This document shows positions 41,601-53,599 of a DNA stretch of 64,000 nt, in pieces. The translations under genes were made by a program, and so were the position numbers. The DNA comes from Tanytarsus gracilentus (Eukaryota > Arthropoda > Insecta > Diptera > Chironomidae), in NCBI GenBank assembly GCA_038502055.1, contig JAXRKN010000033.1:1426001-1490000 (forward strand), in the 5' to 3' direction. The notes below the pieces were generated by a model. The model was not told the DNA's origin, did not search any database, and saw only the letters and a list, made by a program, of their open reading frames with translations. How positions within the stretch are numbered: the first letter of the stretch is position 1; each line of letters begins with the position of its first letter.

Positions 41601-44600
41601 AAGCCATTAATAGATTTAAGATTTGAAAAATTTCGTTAAAAATTTAAATTGATTCAATATGTCACAAATGAATATTAATAAAAATTTAATATCGTAAGCG
41701 AATTACAAATTCCACAACCGCATCCTTTTCCTTATTTCTCTTTCCGCTTCATTTATCCATGTCTCGAAGGAATTTAAAATGTTTTTCATTGTGCCGGATG
41801 GGAGGCAGACGGCAACTTTTCTCGAGTCATAATCTAATATCATCTTTCGTCTATGAATATTGAAGAAATAATTGAAAAACTTTGCATCGACTTATTTCCT
41901 TCTTTCATTTCCGTCTTCGATGATTTCCGACTTCCTTAATAATTTTGAGTGTGCTGAAAGAGAATATTATGGTGTTTGGAGAAGAGTTGAAGAAGATTAA
42001 AACTTTAAGGAGAATTTAAAAGATTTTTTTACATCCTCAAACAAATTTTATATTTACACAAATTTTCATTCCATTTTAATCAATTCGTAATTTTTTCAGT
42101 CGCAAACAATAATTATTATTCAACATGCATCAAAACTCTTGGTAACAATAACGCGCAGATTATCTCGCAAGCAGTTATTACCCAATGTCTTGTTGCTTTA
42201 CGTAATCTTCATCTTATAATCAATAATGATAACAATTCCACGCGAGTGTATGTGAGGGGAAAAGTTTTCTTCTTCTTTCGCTTGGCATTTTTCCTTATTA
42301 TGGATGCGAGCGAGTGAGACATGGAACAAATACATTGTCAACGAGAAAACAAATGATTTTCATTCATTTTCTCTCCGCTGTTGCTGTTTATCTCGGTTTT
42401 CCTAGAGCATGTTGGGGATCGTGCGAGAAAAGTGTGTTGCATAATTTTTTTAAAGTGAAATTTAATTGAATTTAAAATTTAAAATTCAAAAAACCGTTAA
42501 ATTATTTTTTCAAATCTGCGTTATGTAATTTTAAGAAAATCTCTTCACAAACTCTGAACACGTTTCCGAGGTTGTTGCCATTTTTGTTAGCAACAAAAAT
42601 GAATAGATGAAAGATAATGGAAAAATGCCGTACGTTGTAATGTAACGAGAGATATGAAAACTAAGAAAAAGATAGAGAGAGTGTGAGAGAAAGGATAATC
42701 ATAATGAAAGTAGATATCAGTAATCACAACCACAAAAAAATGCCTTTACCGAGGAATGTCGCAAAAATATATAATACGACAAATGTGCGACGTAATATTT
42801 TCTCATTTTCTGCATTGCTCCTGCATTCGTGAAGATAAGGAAAAATTATTTTTACGAGAAAAGTTTTGTGGAATGACTTTTCATTACATAAATTAGAAGG
42901 CAGAGAGACCGTTGGGCTTTTTTTATGACGTCGGTTGTCAACGAGGGAAAAGACCAAAAATTTTAATTATGATGTTTGAAACTAAAGAGAAAAATTATTC
43001 TCGAAGGAGAAAATTTTCTTTGATGATAAAATTCTTAATAATTTACAAAAAAAATTAATGACCGATAAATTTTACTCTGAATAATTTAAAAAAAACTGAT
43101 TACTTTTTTTAGCTTAAAACTTGTTCAACAATTTTCATTATTTTTATCATAGCATCTCTCATTATGTACCTTGCCGTCTAACCTACTTCCTCTCTCTCAT
43201 AAATTCACTTGAAGCTCAATATTTATTCGAAAATTCTTTACCCAAGATGCCTTTCATCGAGAAAATTGTGAGCAAGAAGAATGAAAAAAATTTCTTTAAT
43301 ATCACAAAATACCATCGTTTTACCATTCGACATTCATTGCCCCGAAGTCAATATAGAAGTGTGAGGAGAGAGTGACAAAAGGCAAATAATTGTCGAAGGA
43401 GGGAATGAATATCGATCAATGAGCAATAAAATGCAGAAAAATTTACGTGATGTGATGTTGACGATGTTGGAGTGAAAATGAGTTATGAAGAAAATTTCAT
43501 TTAGAGTCTAATGGAATTTTAATCGACTCTTTCAGCATTTTTTCTCATGCACTTTTCATTGAGGGTTGTTGAAAAAAACTGTGTTATTGCCACCATGCAC
43601 TTAAAGTGCTATTAGTCGTTTAAATAATGAGAAAAATGTCAATGATAAATTTTCGTAATAATTTTTATTATTAAAAATCAGCAAAATAAATTGAAATTTT
43701 TTCGCATCTGCCTTGAATGATAATCAACAATTTTGAAAGTCTAGCATAAAAATCGACGGCTAAAATTGAATGAAATATGGACGATAGAAAATTAATGACA
43801 GTCAGTGGCCTTTTTCATTACGATCCCGATGATTAATGACCCTAGAAATTCTCTCTCTTCCATCAGAGATATTAAATTAATTCACAGCAGGCTAAAAGAG
43901 GACTTTGCATCATAATTATGCTGACAATTCAATTTTCATCTCACACAAACACCCACGGGAGATTTCATATGAGACATTTATCGTGTATTAACTCACACAT
44001 AATGACAACCAAAGATTTAATGTTTAACATTTCGTGAAGCATGTTTCATGATAATAATATCGAAGGAAAATTAAGCCATTTGAGAATTTTTATTTGGGCG
44101 ATTCGTTGAAAGAGAAGATTAAATTTCCTACTGCACACATTGCCGCAAGAAATTTCTGCTCGTTGATGCCATTAGTCTGCTTTTTTATGTTTGTCGGTTT
44201 CGTCTGGAGTTCTTATTAATTATGGGTGTGTTTGCGAGTGACGGCACTTTAAGAATTTTGAATTAATTTTAAAGATATGAAAATAAAATTATTTATTTCT
44301 GTAAGAAAAATTATTTTTTGGTCCCGTAATTTTTTTATGAACACTTTAACATTTTATTTGCCAAATGCTCATGTTTATTAAGTTGTGATACCATGAAATA
44401 AAATTTGCCTCACAACCATGACGAAATAGACAATCAAAGCAATTATTTTATGGTAATTAGTTCGAAGAATTATTTCATCTCGATTCTTATGTCTTTGATT
44501 AATAACCTAGGAGAAAAAGGATGAAAATTTATTAAGCTTTACAAATTTTCTTCTCATAGGATTCAAAATTTTTTTAATCATTCTCTTTAACATTTTTAAT

Positions 44601-46105
44601 CCTCTCGGGAATTTTAATATTTAAAGCAAATAAAATTAAAGCCTTTCGGTACATTTTGAGAACCTTTTGTTTAAATAGTGAACATTATGAAGAGTTGAAG
44701 TAAAAAATGTCATCGCACGTGATGGAAAAAGCTGTTGCCAACAAATCCACATGCACATACAAAAGCAATCCATTTTCCTCCTTTTTTTGTGTACGCTTAT
44801 TTATTTGTATTTTTCTTTTGTCCCTTTTTTTGCTGCTGTACTAAAGGTTTCGGTGCCCATTGTGAGCAATGACAGATGTAAGTCGATGTTCCTAAGGGCA
44901 GGTCGACATGAGTTCATCCCCGACATCTTTTTATGTGCCGGCCATGATTTAGGGTTTGTATTCATGATTATCCTTTAGAAATTGTTGTTTCTGTTTATCC
45001 AGGCGCCAGTTGAAAATATCTTTGTTAATGGCTCGAAAATTTTATCCTCTCTTTTTTGTTTGTTTACAGGAAATTTGATTCATGTCAGGTAAGCTTGTTT
45101 ACTCTTTTACTTTTTTTTGGATCGTTAACGAGATGATTTTCTCTCTTTTTTGCATGTCAACTTTTTGTGGATCTTTTAGGGTGACTCAGGTTAGTTAAAA
45201 TTGAAATTTGATACTTTTTACGTAAAAGCTTTGAGCATAAAAAAATAATGAAATTTTCCTCTTTTTTGACGTGATTTTTTCAGGTGGTCCGCTGCAGGTG
45301 AGAACTTTAAAAACATTTTCAAAGGAATTCAAAAAATGTGTTGATAAAATTTTCATAGTCACTAGAAAATAAATTTAACCCTCATGAATATAAATAATAA
45401 AATTACGCAAGTAACTTGTTGAATGTCACTACCATGCCGTCGAGATTGCATTCATCATGAAATAAATCGCAAAATGATTGAAAATTTATGGAACTTGAAT
45501 GAAATTTCTCTTTTTTGTTGTGTGACACATTTTTCATCTCACAAAATTGCTATGAATATAAAAAAGCTCTTCTGACGCATCATTCGTCAGCAGTGAGTGA
45601 TTTTGTCACATTTATCATTTCTATGATTTGATTTTTCTGATTTCGATTTCTTAACCATCAATTGTAGTTTTTATGACGGTTGCTAAAAATTCTTGGGTTG
45701 GTAACAAGAAATTTAAAACTTTTCTCAAAGCAATTTATAATTTATGATTTTAAATTTTAGTGTTTTCGTCCCTTGACATAATGCTCAAAATATAACGCAA
45801 ATCTGTATCCTCAAAATTCTCATGAACTTTTGCCTTAATATCAATTTTTGAATTTTTGATTTATTTATTTTTCATAGAAATTTTATTTATGATATTTTAT
45901 TTTAAAGGTTAAAGGAAAAGATGGGCATCATTTCTTGGCTGGAATTATCTCATGGGGAATCGGTAAGCTGATTGTTTAAATATTTTTTAAGGACTGGAAT
46001 CTAAAAGCATATATTTTTTCCGTAGGCTGTGCTGAGCCAAATCTCCCCGGCGTGTGTACGAGAATATCAAAATTCGTGCCTTGGATCTTGGAAAATGTTT
46101 CATAA
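35673..46105 (+). CDS. Sb: Stubble, type II transmembrane serine protease
   Basis: Trypsin-like cell-surface protease; in flies Stubble acts in epithelial shape change and leg and wing eversion. Exons: 35673-36249, 36306-36502, 36583-37285, 37381-37424, 44847-44953, 45070-45088, 45180-45189, 45284-45297, 45908-45962 and 46026-46105 (601 aa). Residues 1-13 are short and basic (MRPCCRRRASTSS), followed by a hydrophobic anchor (about 14-32). A compact six-cysteine knot follows (Cys43, 52, 58, 69, 78, 79), then a long Thr/Pro/Ser-rich stem (about 85-345). Cleavage at Arg357/Ile358 (RIVGG) would activate a 244-residue protease domain with His404 (TAGHC), Asp454 (YDLALV), Ser552 (GDSGGP) and Asp546 at the specificity pocket, so trypsin-like. 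The domain is near-colinear with fly Stubble (VRRTSFFGFSSTHRCGG, EYDFSH, LTGWGRLSEGG). The stem is shorter than in Drosophila. Three consecutive microexons encode KFDSCQ, GDS and GGPLQ. Confidence 0.95.
37425..44846 (+). other. 7.4-kb Stubble intron
   Basis: Donor GTAAGT directly after the LQE codons, acceptor CTAAAG directly before VSVPIVSN. The interior is AT-rich with chance frames only (for example 39541-39750, 40240-40569). One recurrent CAAGGGATGG word lies at 39435-39444. Its length relative to the gene's other introns makes it a natural place for enhancers or an unrecognised nested transcript, but none is directly visible. Confidence 0.75.
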
Positions 46106-46196
46106 AAACCACCCTCTGAAAAGTTCATGCTGATGATGTGAAATGTAATCAGCATAAAGTCATAAAATGCGAATTTAGAAGTGAAAGAAATTTGTA

Positions 46197-46202
46197 AATA
46201 AA
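46197..46202 (+). terminator. Poly(A) signal of Stubble
   Basis: AATAAA 92 nt after the stop codon, with a T/GT-rich stretch following. Confidence 0.5.
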
Positions 46203-47310
46203 AGTGATGATAAATTTTGATATTGCTCAAGTGAAAACTTAACGAAGTTAATTAAGGCGTAAATTACAAATGATGAGGTGGTTCTGTGAAGGATCGCACA
46301 AAATGATGAAAATTCATTGGGGCATAAATATGATGAAAGAAATTTTGCAACAAAAAAATATCATTAACTAAATTATTGCAGCAAAAAAATATATTTTTTG
46401 CAAACTTTTCCTCACCATGGAAAGAAACTCTCATAAAAAGTAATATGACTATGGACATTATTAAGTTGCCTCCTTACTCATTTTTCTCCGCCTTGTGGAC
46501 ATAGAAAAAGGGACATAAAATGATATGGAAGGAGGCGAAAAAGGACGAAAAATATGAAAAATGATCCTCACTATAAATTAATTAAACATTTAAGAGACGA
46601 AAATTTCTAGTTGAATTTGCTTCGCACTCAATCTAAATATTTACACAGTTTCATATATGAAAGCATATTTTAATGAAAATTATGTTAATGTCATTAAAAT
46701 AATAATTTGACCGTATATTAAATTAAAAGCTTTTACAAAATGTTGACGATGAAAACTTTCTCGAGCATATATGAATATGCAAAAATGTGATTAAGATGTA
46801 AATTTTCTAAACTAATTAAATATTTTTTCGTGCTACCGCTGAAACCTTTTTTTGTGTATAACTAACAAAAGTTAAAAGTGTAAATAAAAATTGTGAGTTA
46901 GCTTTTAATTCGAATTAAGTCATTTTTGTTGCAATTTAAGGATCTTTAAATTAAAAAAAAATTATTAATGAAAATAATTTAATTTTCTATTTATGACTAA
47001 AATTTATTTAAGCTAATTTCTGAAATTGATTTATAATTTAAAAGAATTAATAATTCTAATCGTAATTTATTCATTACTTTTATTAATTTTTCTTATCACG
47101 CATTCCCTCAGACTACGTTAAAATATAAAACAAAATATTATTAACATGAAATTTGAGAAATTGACCAATACAACTCTTTTTAAGCGAGATGTGTAAATAT
47201 TTTTGTTCTCCATAAAATTAAGTATTTCAATTATTATTTTCTGTTAAACATTTCAACACATAAAAATAAAAACAATTCATTAAAAAAATTTGAAGTCGAG
47301 TTTTCATTAA

Positions 47311-47316
47311 TTTATT
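47311..47316 (-). terminator. Poly(A) signal of the TTC36-like gene
   Basis: TTTATT on the plus strand reads AATAAA on the minus strand, about 80 nt past the stop. Confidence 0.4.
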
Positions 47317-47395
47317 TTTGATTTCATCTTTTAACATTTTTAGTTTCAACGGATATTTTAAGATTAAAATATTTTCCTCAAACTTATATAAAACT

Positions 47396-48019
47396 TTAAT
47401 TATAGTTTGTTAAAATTTGGCTGACCATTTGGTTGCAGAGCTGAGCGTATGGATTAATTTCAACTAGTTGTTGGCGAGCAAATTCCGATCCTAATTTAGC
47501 ACTCTCATTAAAATCATCACGAGCTCCATCGACATCATTTAATTTCCGTTTTATGATCCCACGTTGTGCGTAAGCTCGACACTTTGTCAACTTATAATTT
47601 TCACCGCTGAGTTCTATGGCCTTTGTTAAGTCACTTAATGCCACTAAAATTTTTAATTAGTAATATTTTATTTTTGAGATGAAAAAACACTTACGTTCAT
47701 CTTCATTTAAAAACCTTCTCAATTGTGCCCGATTGTTGTAGGGTGAAGGTCGATTTGGTGCAATATTTATTGCGTCGTTGAACTTTTTTAAAGCTTCATC
47801 AAAGTTAGCTGCTTCTGTTAGTTTGATTCCTTCCAATTCTAGTTTTTTTGAATTTAAAATTTCTTCATTTTCTTCTTCTTCACAGTCGATGACTTTCACA
47901 TTATCTCGAAGTGGCTCAGAAAAATTCTCAACCTTAAGATCAATTGATGGCTTTGATTTATCAAAAAGAAGTTCTAAAATTGATAAATCGCGTGCACAAA
48001 GTTCTTTCTCGGAAGACAT
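47396..48019 (-). CDS. TTC36: Tetratricopeptide repeat protein 36 homologue
   Basis: Small TPR scaffold protein, cytosolic by lack of any signal or membrane segment. Minus-strand exons 48019-47695 and 47643-47396 give 190 aa, matching the usual length of about 190 for TTC36. The 51-nt intron is GT-AG, phase 1. After an N-terminal segment (LSILELLFD) and an acidic stretch (about residues 46-53, CEEEENEE), three TPR units follow: about 59-92 (LEGIKLTEAANFDEALKKFN), 93-126 (SPYNNRAQLRR...ALSDLTKAIELSG) and 129-162 (RAYAQRGIIKRKLNDVDGAR). The C-terminus carries the family hallmark LGSEFARQQLVEINPYAQLC. I chose the ATG at 48019 because the frame upstream begins only at a TTG. Biochemical role in insects is unknown. 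Confidence 0.92.
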
Positions 48020-49588
48020 CTCGACTTGAAATGACAATTTTTATTATCTAAAAACTGGTTTTAGGAACTCAACCTGAAATATTTTCTAACACACTGTATA
48101 CAAGTTTTTTTCATTAGTTGTATTTTTATGATAAGGTCGCATGCAAATTTATATTTTTTATTGCATAGACACAGCTTTAGATTAATAAAATAGTTTTGAA
48201 TGGAAAAAAAAATATTTTGAAAAGCTGCAATTTTGTTTAAGATTTTATAGTAAAAATTTCCTTCAGTTTTTAATTTAAAACAAAATTCTTTTACGTTCTG
48301 TTGAAATTTACTACGATCAACAATGTTTCCAAAAATAAATCGCAATATATAATTTTATAATTTGTTCTTGATAATGAAAAGAATCTGCGTAATGTACTCA
48401 GATGATTCATTCACACACATGTGCATTACTAACCTCATACAATTTTAACGACGAAATTTCAATTTCTCTTATCATCTTCAAGAATTCATTTACTCGGACA
48501 TTGAACTACATATTCAAAATATATGCTCGTAAATTAAAAGAAACGAGCGAAATGTTTTGCGAATTTTTTAGTACTTTTTGGAGAGATGAAAAAATAAAAT
48601 TAAATTGAGCAATTGAAGATAATTTGTGAAGAAGATATTTGAATTAATTTAATTAAATTAGTGTAAATTTAGAAAGTAGTTTTATATTATTTAAGATATC
48701 TTAAAATTAAATAAATTTACCTTAAAAATAGATCAAATTATAAAATTTTATATATTGTACAAAAAAAGTTCCATAAATTTTATAAATTGTGAATTTCTTC
48801 TATGCCTTCAAAAAAAATATTTTTTCATTTTTAGTTCAACTGAAATAATTTTTTAACGGTTCATCGAAAATTAGAGCAAAAAGTCTGAAAAATCTTCGAA
48901 GTGAGTACTTTCTTTGAGACATCTTATCAATGACGGAAATACTAGTTCATTTAATTACGTTCTTGAAACAGTGTTAATTTGCCCCGCAATTAGCGGATGA
49001 GTTGCATTAGTACAAAGTTACATTATGCGCTCAATGAATGTGTAAAAAATTAATTATAATTGTTGATACGAGAAAATCGAATTGTGGCAATGAAAAGTTC
49101 GTCGAGAGAGTTCTTGCTTAGTAGACTTTGGAATCAGTGCGTAATTTGAAGTGTTATCAATATATTGAACTTGTGTCCTGAATTTCTCAAGTCTAGCTTA
49201 GAGATTTGAATGCAGCATGTCAAAGCATGTCAGTTAAAATGTTTTAAATTTTTTTTAAAAAAAATTGTTAAGTGAATTTTTTCAATGAGACAAAATATCA
49301 AAAATATCCTTAACTCCTTACGATAATATTTTAAATTTACACCTTGATTTACACTCAACAAGGAATTTAAAAATTAAAAAATGTTGAAAAATTAAATTTT
49401 CGGATACAGACTGAACTTGTTAAAATTATCGACAACGCACTCACAAGTCTTTTCACAGATGATTTGATACTTTTGACTTGTGATAACAATCATTTTCATA
49501 TGTGTGGCATTTTATTAAAGGCACATCGCAATTCTCAATATTCTCTCACTCTCCTTTGTAAATTGTGATAGAATTAAGTTCGCCTTAA
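48020..49588. other. Intergenic, divergent promoters
   Basis: No gene supported. The 94-codon minus frame at 48061-48345 overlaps the region just upstream of TTC36, is Lys/Phe/Ile/Asn-rich, and has no domain. Confidence 0.55.
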
Positions 49589-49627
49589 TATATAATAAAG
49601 CGCTACAATCAGCTCAAACTTTCAGTT
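49589..49627 (+). promoter_or_regulatory. Core promoter (TATA plus initiator) of the LRR gene
   Basis: TATATAATAAA at 49589-49599, followed by an arthropod-type initiator TCAGTT at 49622-49627. The spacing of about 30 nt is normal for a TATA promoter. It lies about 80 nt upstream of the proposed ATG at 49703. Confidence 0.6.
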
Positions 49628-49702
49628 ATTCTTAGATCTTCGAGCTGTAAAGATCAAAAAATATAAATCCGAAAAAAATTGTTAAAAACTTAAAAATTGA
49701 AA

Positions 49703-51257
49703 ATGAAAGTGAAATTGTAAGTTTAAAAATTTATTAATTTGTAAAGATGAAAAGTTAAAGTTGAATTTATTTATATCTAGATTATTTTTATTAATTCTAA
49801 TGTCATCCGCTTATGCTCAATTGCCTCGAGCAAATGGCACAAAATTAAATTGTTTGCATCAACTGGCGACCGACAACACCTCATGCCTTTTTATGGACAT
49901 CAATTCACCCATGGACTTATTCAGTAAACTACCAGATATCAACAATCCACTCGCATTGGAAATTAAGAAAATTCGTTTTCTCGGCAGTGACTTTGAAAGC
50001 TTTCCATCGCAGCTGTTTAGAAATTTTCCAAGGCTTGAAACTCTCGACGCATCAAACGTTCACTTGTCGCGTCTTGATAAAAGTGACATTGGAAAGTCGA
50101 ACATTAAAAATTTAAACGTGTCATACAACAAAATTCATCGACTCCGCGACGACATGATGGACAACTTAGAAATGCTCGAAAATTTAGACTTGTCTTTTAA
50201 TCAAATCGAGCGCATTTACCCTGATGCATTCAAGTTTAATTCACGCTTGCGATTTCTTAATTTATCAAACAATCAAATTCCATCGCTCGACCGGAGGTTT
50301 TTCGACGCTGTGCGTTCATGTGAAGTGCTTAAATTGAATGATAATAACATCACGGATATTACGGGCAGTTTTGATCTTTTCATGCCCGTCTGGAATGAAC
50401 TTCACCTCCAAAATAATTTTCTCATTTCCATTGAGCCCGAATTAGTGAGAATTCCACAATATCTTGACTTGAGCTTCAATAAAATTCAAAATTTAAATCT
50501 TCGCGAGGCCAAAACTTTGGAGCTTAAAATTGTCGCAAACAGACTTCAAGATTTGACTATAGGAAGACGATTGCGGAAACTGGATGCGTCTGAAAATCAT
50601 TTGTTTTACTTTAGAATCAATTGCGAGGTCAATCGAAATAATCTCACGCATCTTCTCTTATCGTTCGTTAAAAATAAAATTGATGGCGAAAAAATGTTGA
50701 TTGACTTTACGCGATTCGATAAGCTTCAGGTTTTGGATTTATCGCAAAACAACATAATTCACTTTAACCTGCAGGATTTGACCGAGAAAAGACATATGAC
50801 ACTCCGTGAACTCAATCTTCGTGATGCACACTTGAGGGTCCTTCAAAACTACGAAAATATCGACAGAATTTTGCCGAACCTCAAAGTCATTGACATTTTT
50901 GACAACATGTTTAAATGCAAAGAAGTTGATCCGATGCTCACTAAATTTTTGGAACTCAATCTCACAATTCCTGGCTATCCTGAGAAGCAAGATTATCGAT
51001 CACGAAGCTGTTACTCTGGTTCAGCAGATTTCTTGCCACTTCCCACTACAGGACCATCCGGCTGCATCATGTTTCTGTGGGCTTGCTTTGCTCTTTTGTC
51101 GATCGCATCAATAATCACTGCCCTGTTCTTCATCAACAAACGACTCGCCATTTTTGAGAAGATTTACGACACAGTTAAGCTCAATCCATCGTATAAGTCG
51201 AGAGGAGGATCGAAACTCTTGGATGAGGAAAAGGTGCATGAGGTTGAAAACTACTAA
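49703..51257 (+). CDS. Leucine-rich repeat single-pass membrane protein
   Basis: Secretory LRR protein of 496 aa in two exons: 49703-49716 (only 14 nt) and 49781-51257, with a 64-nt GTAAGT...CTAG intron. The junction gives MKVKLLFLLILMSSAYAQ, a textbook signal peptide; without that splice the long frame has no ATG until residue 12. About 12 irregular LRRs run from about residue 60 to 385 (for example LDLSFNQIERI, LNLSNNQIPSL, LDLSQNNIIHF), followed by a Cys-containing cap (FKCKEVD...SRSC). One membrane helix (about 433-456, IMFLWACFALLSIASIITAL) precedes a 40-residue charged tail. The order signal peptide, LRR, cap, helix resembles the transmembrane class of dipteran LRIM-like immune LRR proteins, but also general insect LRR receptors, so I leave it unnamed. 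There is no TIR or kinase domain. Confidence 0.9.
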
Positions 51258-52012
51258 AAAAATATTACCAAAGTTATTTGAGTTTGGGTAAATTTTATTA
51301 CCCATTAATTTCACTCTAAATTGCATCAGTCTCAACACATACCTAAAAACACAATTCTTTCTAAGCTAATTTTATATACATATTATTAACCCACTTTCTT
51401 TTATTGCCCTCAAACAAGAAATATTAATCTGAAATTACATAAGAAGAAAATTATTGCGTATTACAGCAAAATTCTTATCACTAGAATTGCGTAGTATAAA
51501 ATTTGTAGAACAAGCAAAATAATTGACAGGGTGTTAAGGTTTAATTGCTTTCTGATACAGCTGATGAATGATGAGAAGATTGCTGTAAAAGGTCATTATG
51601 AAAAGTTTATTAGCTTGTGATTAGCCATTTTTTATTTTGATGTGATGCTAATCGGCGATTAAATGCCGATAATCAATATTTATAAGACTTTATTTTTATG
51701 AGATTATTATAAAACGATTATAATAAAAAATCATGCATTTCACTTACACTTGATTTCCTCAAATAAGGACAACATCCTCGCTAGAATTGAACTTGACTTT
51801 ATCTCTTGTGTATATAAAAATATTCTTCATTACTCGGCGCAATTTATTTATAAGTAAATCCATGACAACAACATTTGCGCACATCGGATGAGGAATTATC
51901 GCGGGCAATTTTATTAAATGAATTTAAAATTTGATTTAAAATTAAATTTGCAAAACTGCATAAATTATTATTAGAAAATATGCAGTTAAAAATTTTTGAA
52001 AAATTTCATATA
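51258..52012. other. LRR gene 3' flank, no gene
   Basis: AT-rich 3' UTR and intergenic sequence up to the boundary of the transposon. Confidence 0.6.
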
Positions 52013-53599
52013 GGATGGTTGCTCATTATTTCTGAGTAAATCGCAAAAACTGATCTTTGAAGTGTAAATTTGCCTTGAAGGCACTGATGAAATCCAAAAA
52101 AAAAATATCTTTCATGGAGCTTAATTGTTTTTCTTTAATTTAAGACCTTTACTAGAATTTTACGCCGCCTCCTTCATCCTTAAAAATTGTGTTTTTTCTT
52201 GCTCCTAATTTCTGAGTTGATGCTTATAATTTCTGAGTAAATTTGCTCATAATTTCTGAGTAAAATGTTAAATCGAATTATGACTAGGAACCAATTGCCA
52301 AAAAGGCATGTTTTATATATTTTATTTGTTTGAAAACACATCAAGATTTGAAGAAAAAATATTTCGGAGCTGCCAAATTAGCATGCAGCATGATATATGC
52401 TGAAACTTGAAAAAATATCACTATTTTTTGTGTTAATTGAGGCAAAAGTCTTTTGAAATGTCAAAATCATACATACATTTTAATTGCTATTTGGAAACTT
52501 TTTATTACTATCATTAAATGACACTTGCAGGAATTGAAATTAAGTCCAACAAGCATACCTAGGTCTTAAAAGATATTAATTATTTATTTAAAAAAAAAAT
52601 CAGAAGTTTTTATTTAAGTCTTAAAAGTTTTTATGTGACGAGCTACCTTGTGACTTATTTTAAAGACACTGTGATGGCAGATCTTGATTTGTGAGGCAAC
52701 GCTTAAGAACGAAATTTGTATGTGACTATTTTTGGACATTATAATGTCAGTTTTAAGGAATGAAAATTCTCAATAGGAAGTTGGAAGTGCTTGTGTCCAA
52801 TGTCGGAAGTGACTATTTCCAAAGTTGGAAATGATTATTTTGCACTCAAAACTTATTTACAGACACAACTTTTTTAACTGATACCCAATTCCAACATTGC
52901 ATCTCAGTTCCGCTGGATCTCAGTTCCACTGGATCTTGCTTCCAGTAAAGATTTTTGTTTGAGTCTCTTAATATTTTGTTCAAACTTGTCAATATGTACT
53001 TTCTTTGAACCAAAGTGTCATATCCACTTCCGAGGAAGTGCTTGTTATGGCCACTTTTTTTTATATCAACCAGCAACTTGTCCAAGAGTATTTGACCTCC
53101 TGCATTAATATTCTAGTATTTTTAAACCCCAATATGTATTTATAATTTCCAAGTGAAGTAAAAATTTTATTAATTTCCAAAGATTGCTTTTTTGAAATTT
53201 ACTCAGAAATTATGAGCAAGTCGACTCAGAAATTATAAGCATGTAAAAAATGTCAATTATAAGCGGACTGGTACAGTTTCTGATTTATATCGAAATGAAA
53301 AATTTAATCATTAATATTTCCGCGACGCAATAAAATTTTTTGCCGGATAAAAAAAGGGATTATAGGTCACGCAAAGTGTGGATTTTTTCATAGAATTCTA
53401 TGGAATTTTTCATGGAGAAATTCATAGATAAATCCTTGGATTTCCTTGGAAAAATCCGCGAAATTTCAAAGTACACGGAACAATCCACAGACAAAAATCC
53501 AAGGATTTGCATGGAATTTTATATATATATTGTTTATTGCGCAACACTGATGATTTACAGATCATATTGTGCTATAGCCTAAGTATTTTACAATTGTAT

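Larger units (their letters stand above)
46106..47395. other. Intergenic, convergent 3' ends of Stubble and TTC36
   Basis: Strongly AT-rich; no gene seen. It holds poly(A) signals for both flanking genes. Confidence 0.6.

Noticed and set aside
48020..48037. Upstream extension of the TTC36 frame to 48037
   Set aside because: The extension begins at TTG, not ATG; the ATG at 48019 gives the normal family length.
50739..51338. Minus and alternate plus frames over the LRR gene 3' half
   Set aside because: Shadows of the long LRR frame.
52846..53085. 79-codon minus frame as a possible transposase piece
   Set aside because: No DDE/D motif or DNA-binding pattern visible and composition ordinary; left unassigned inside the outer element.
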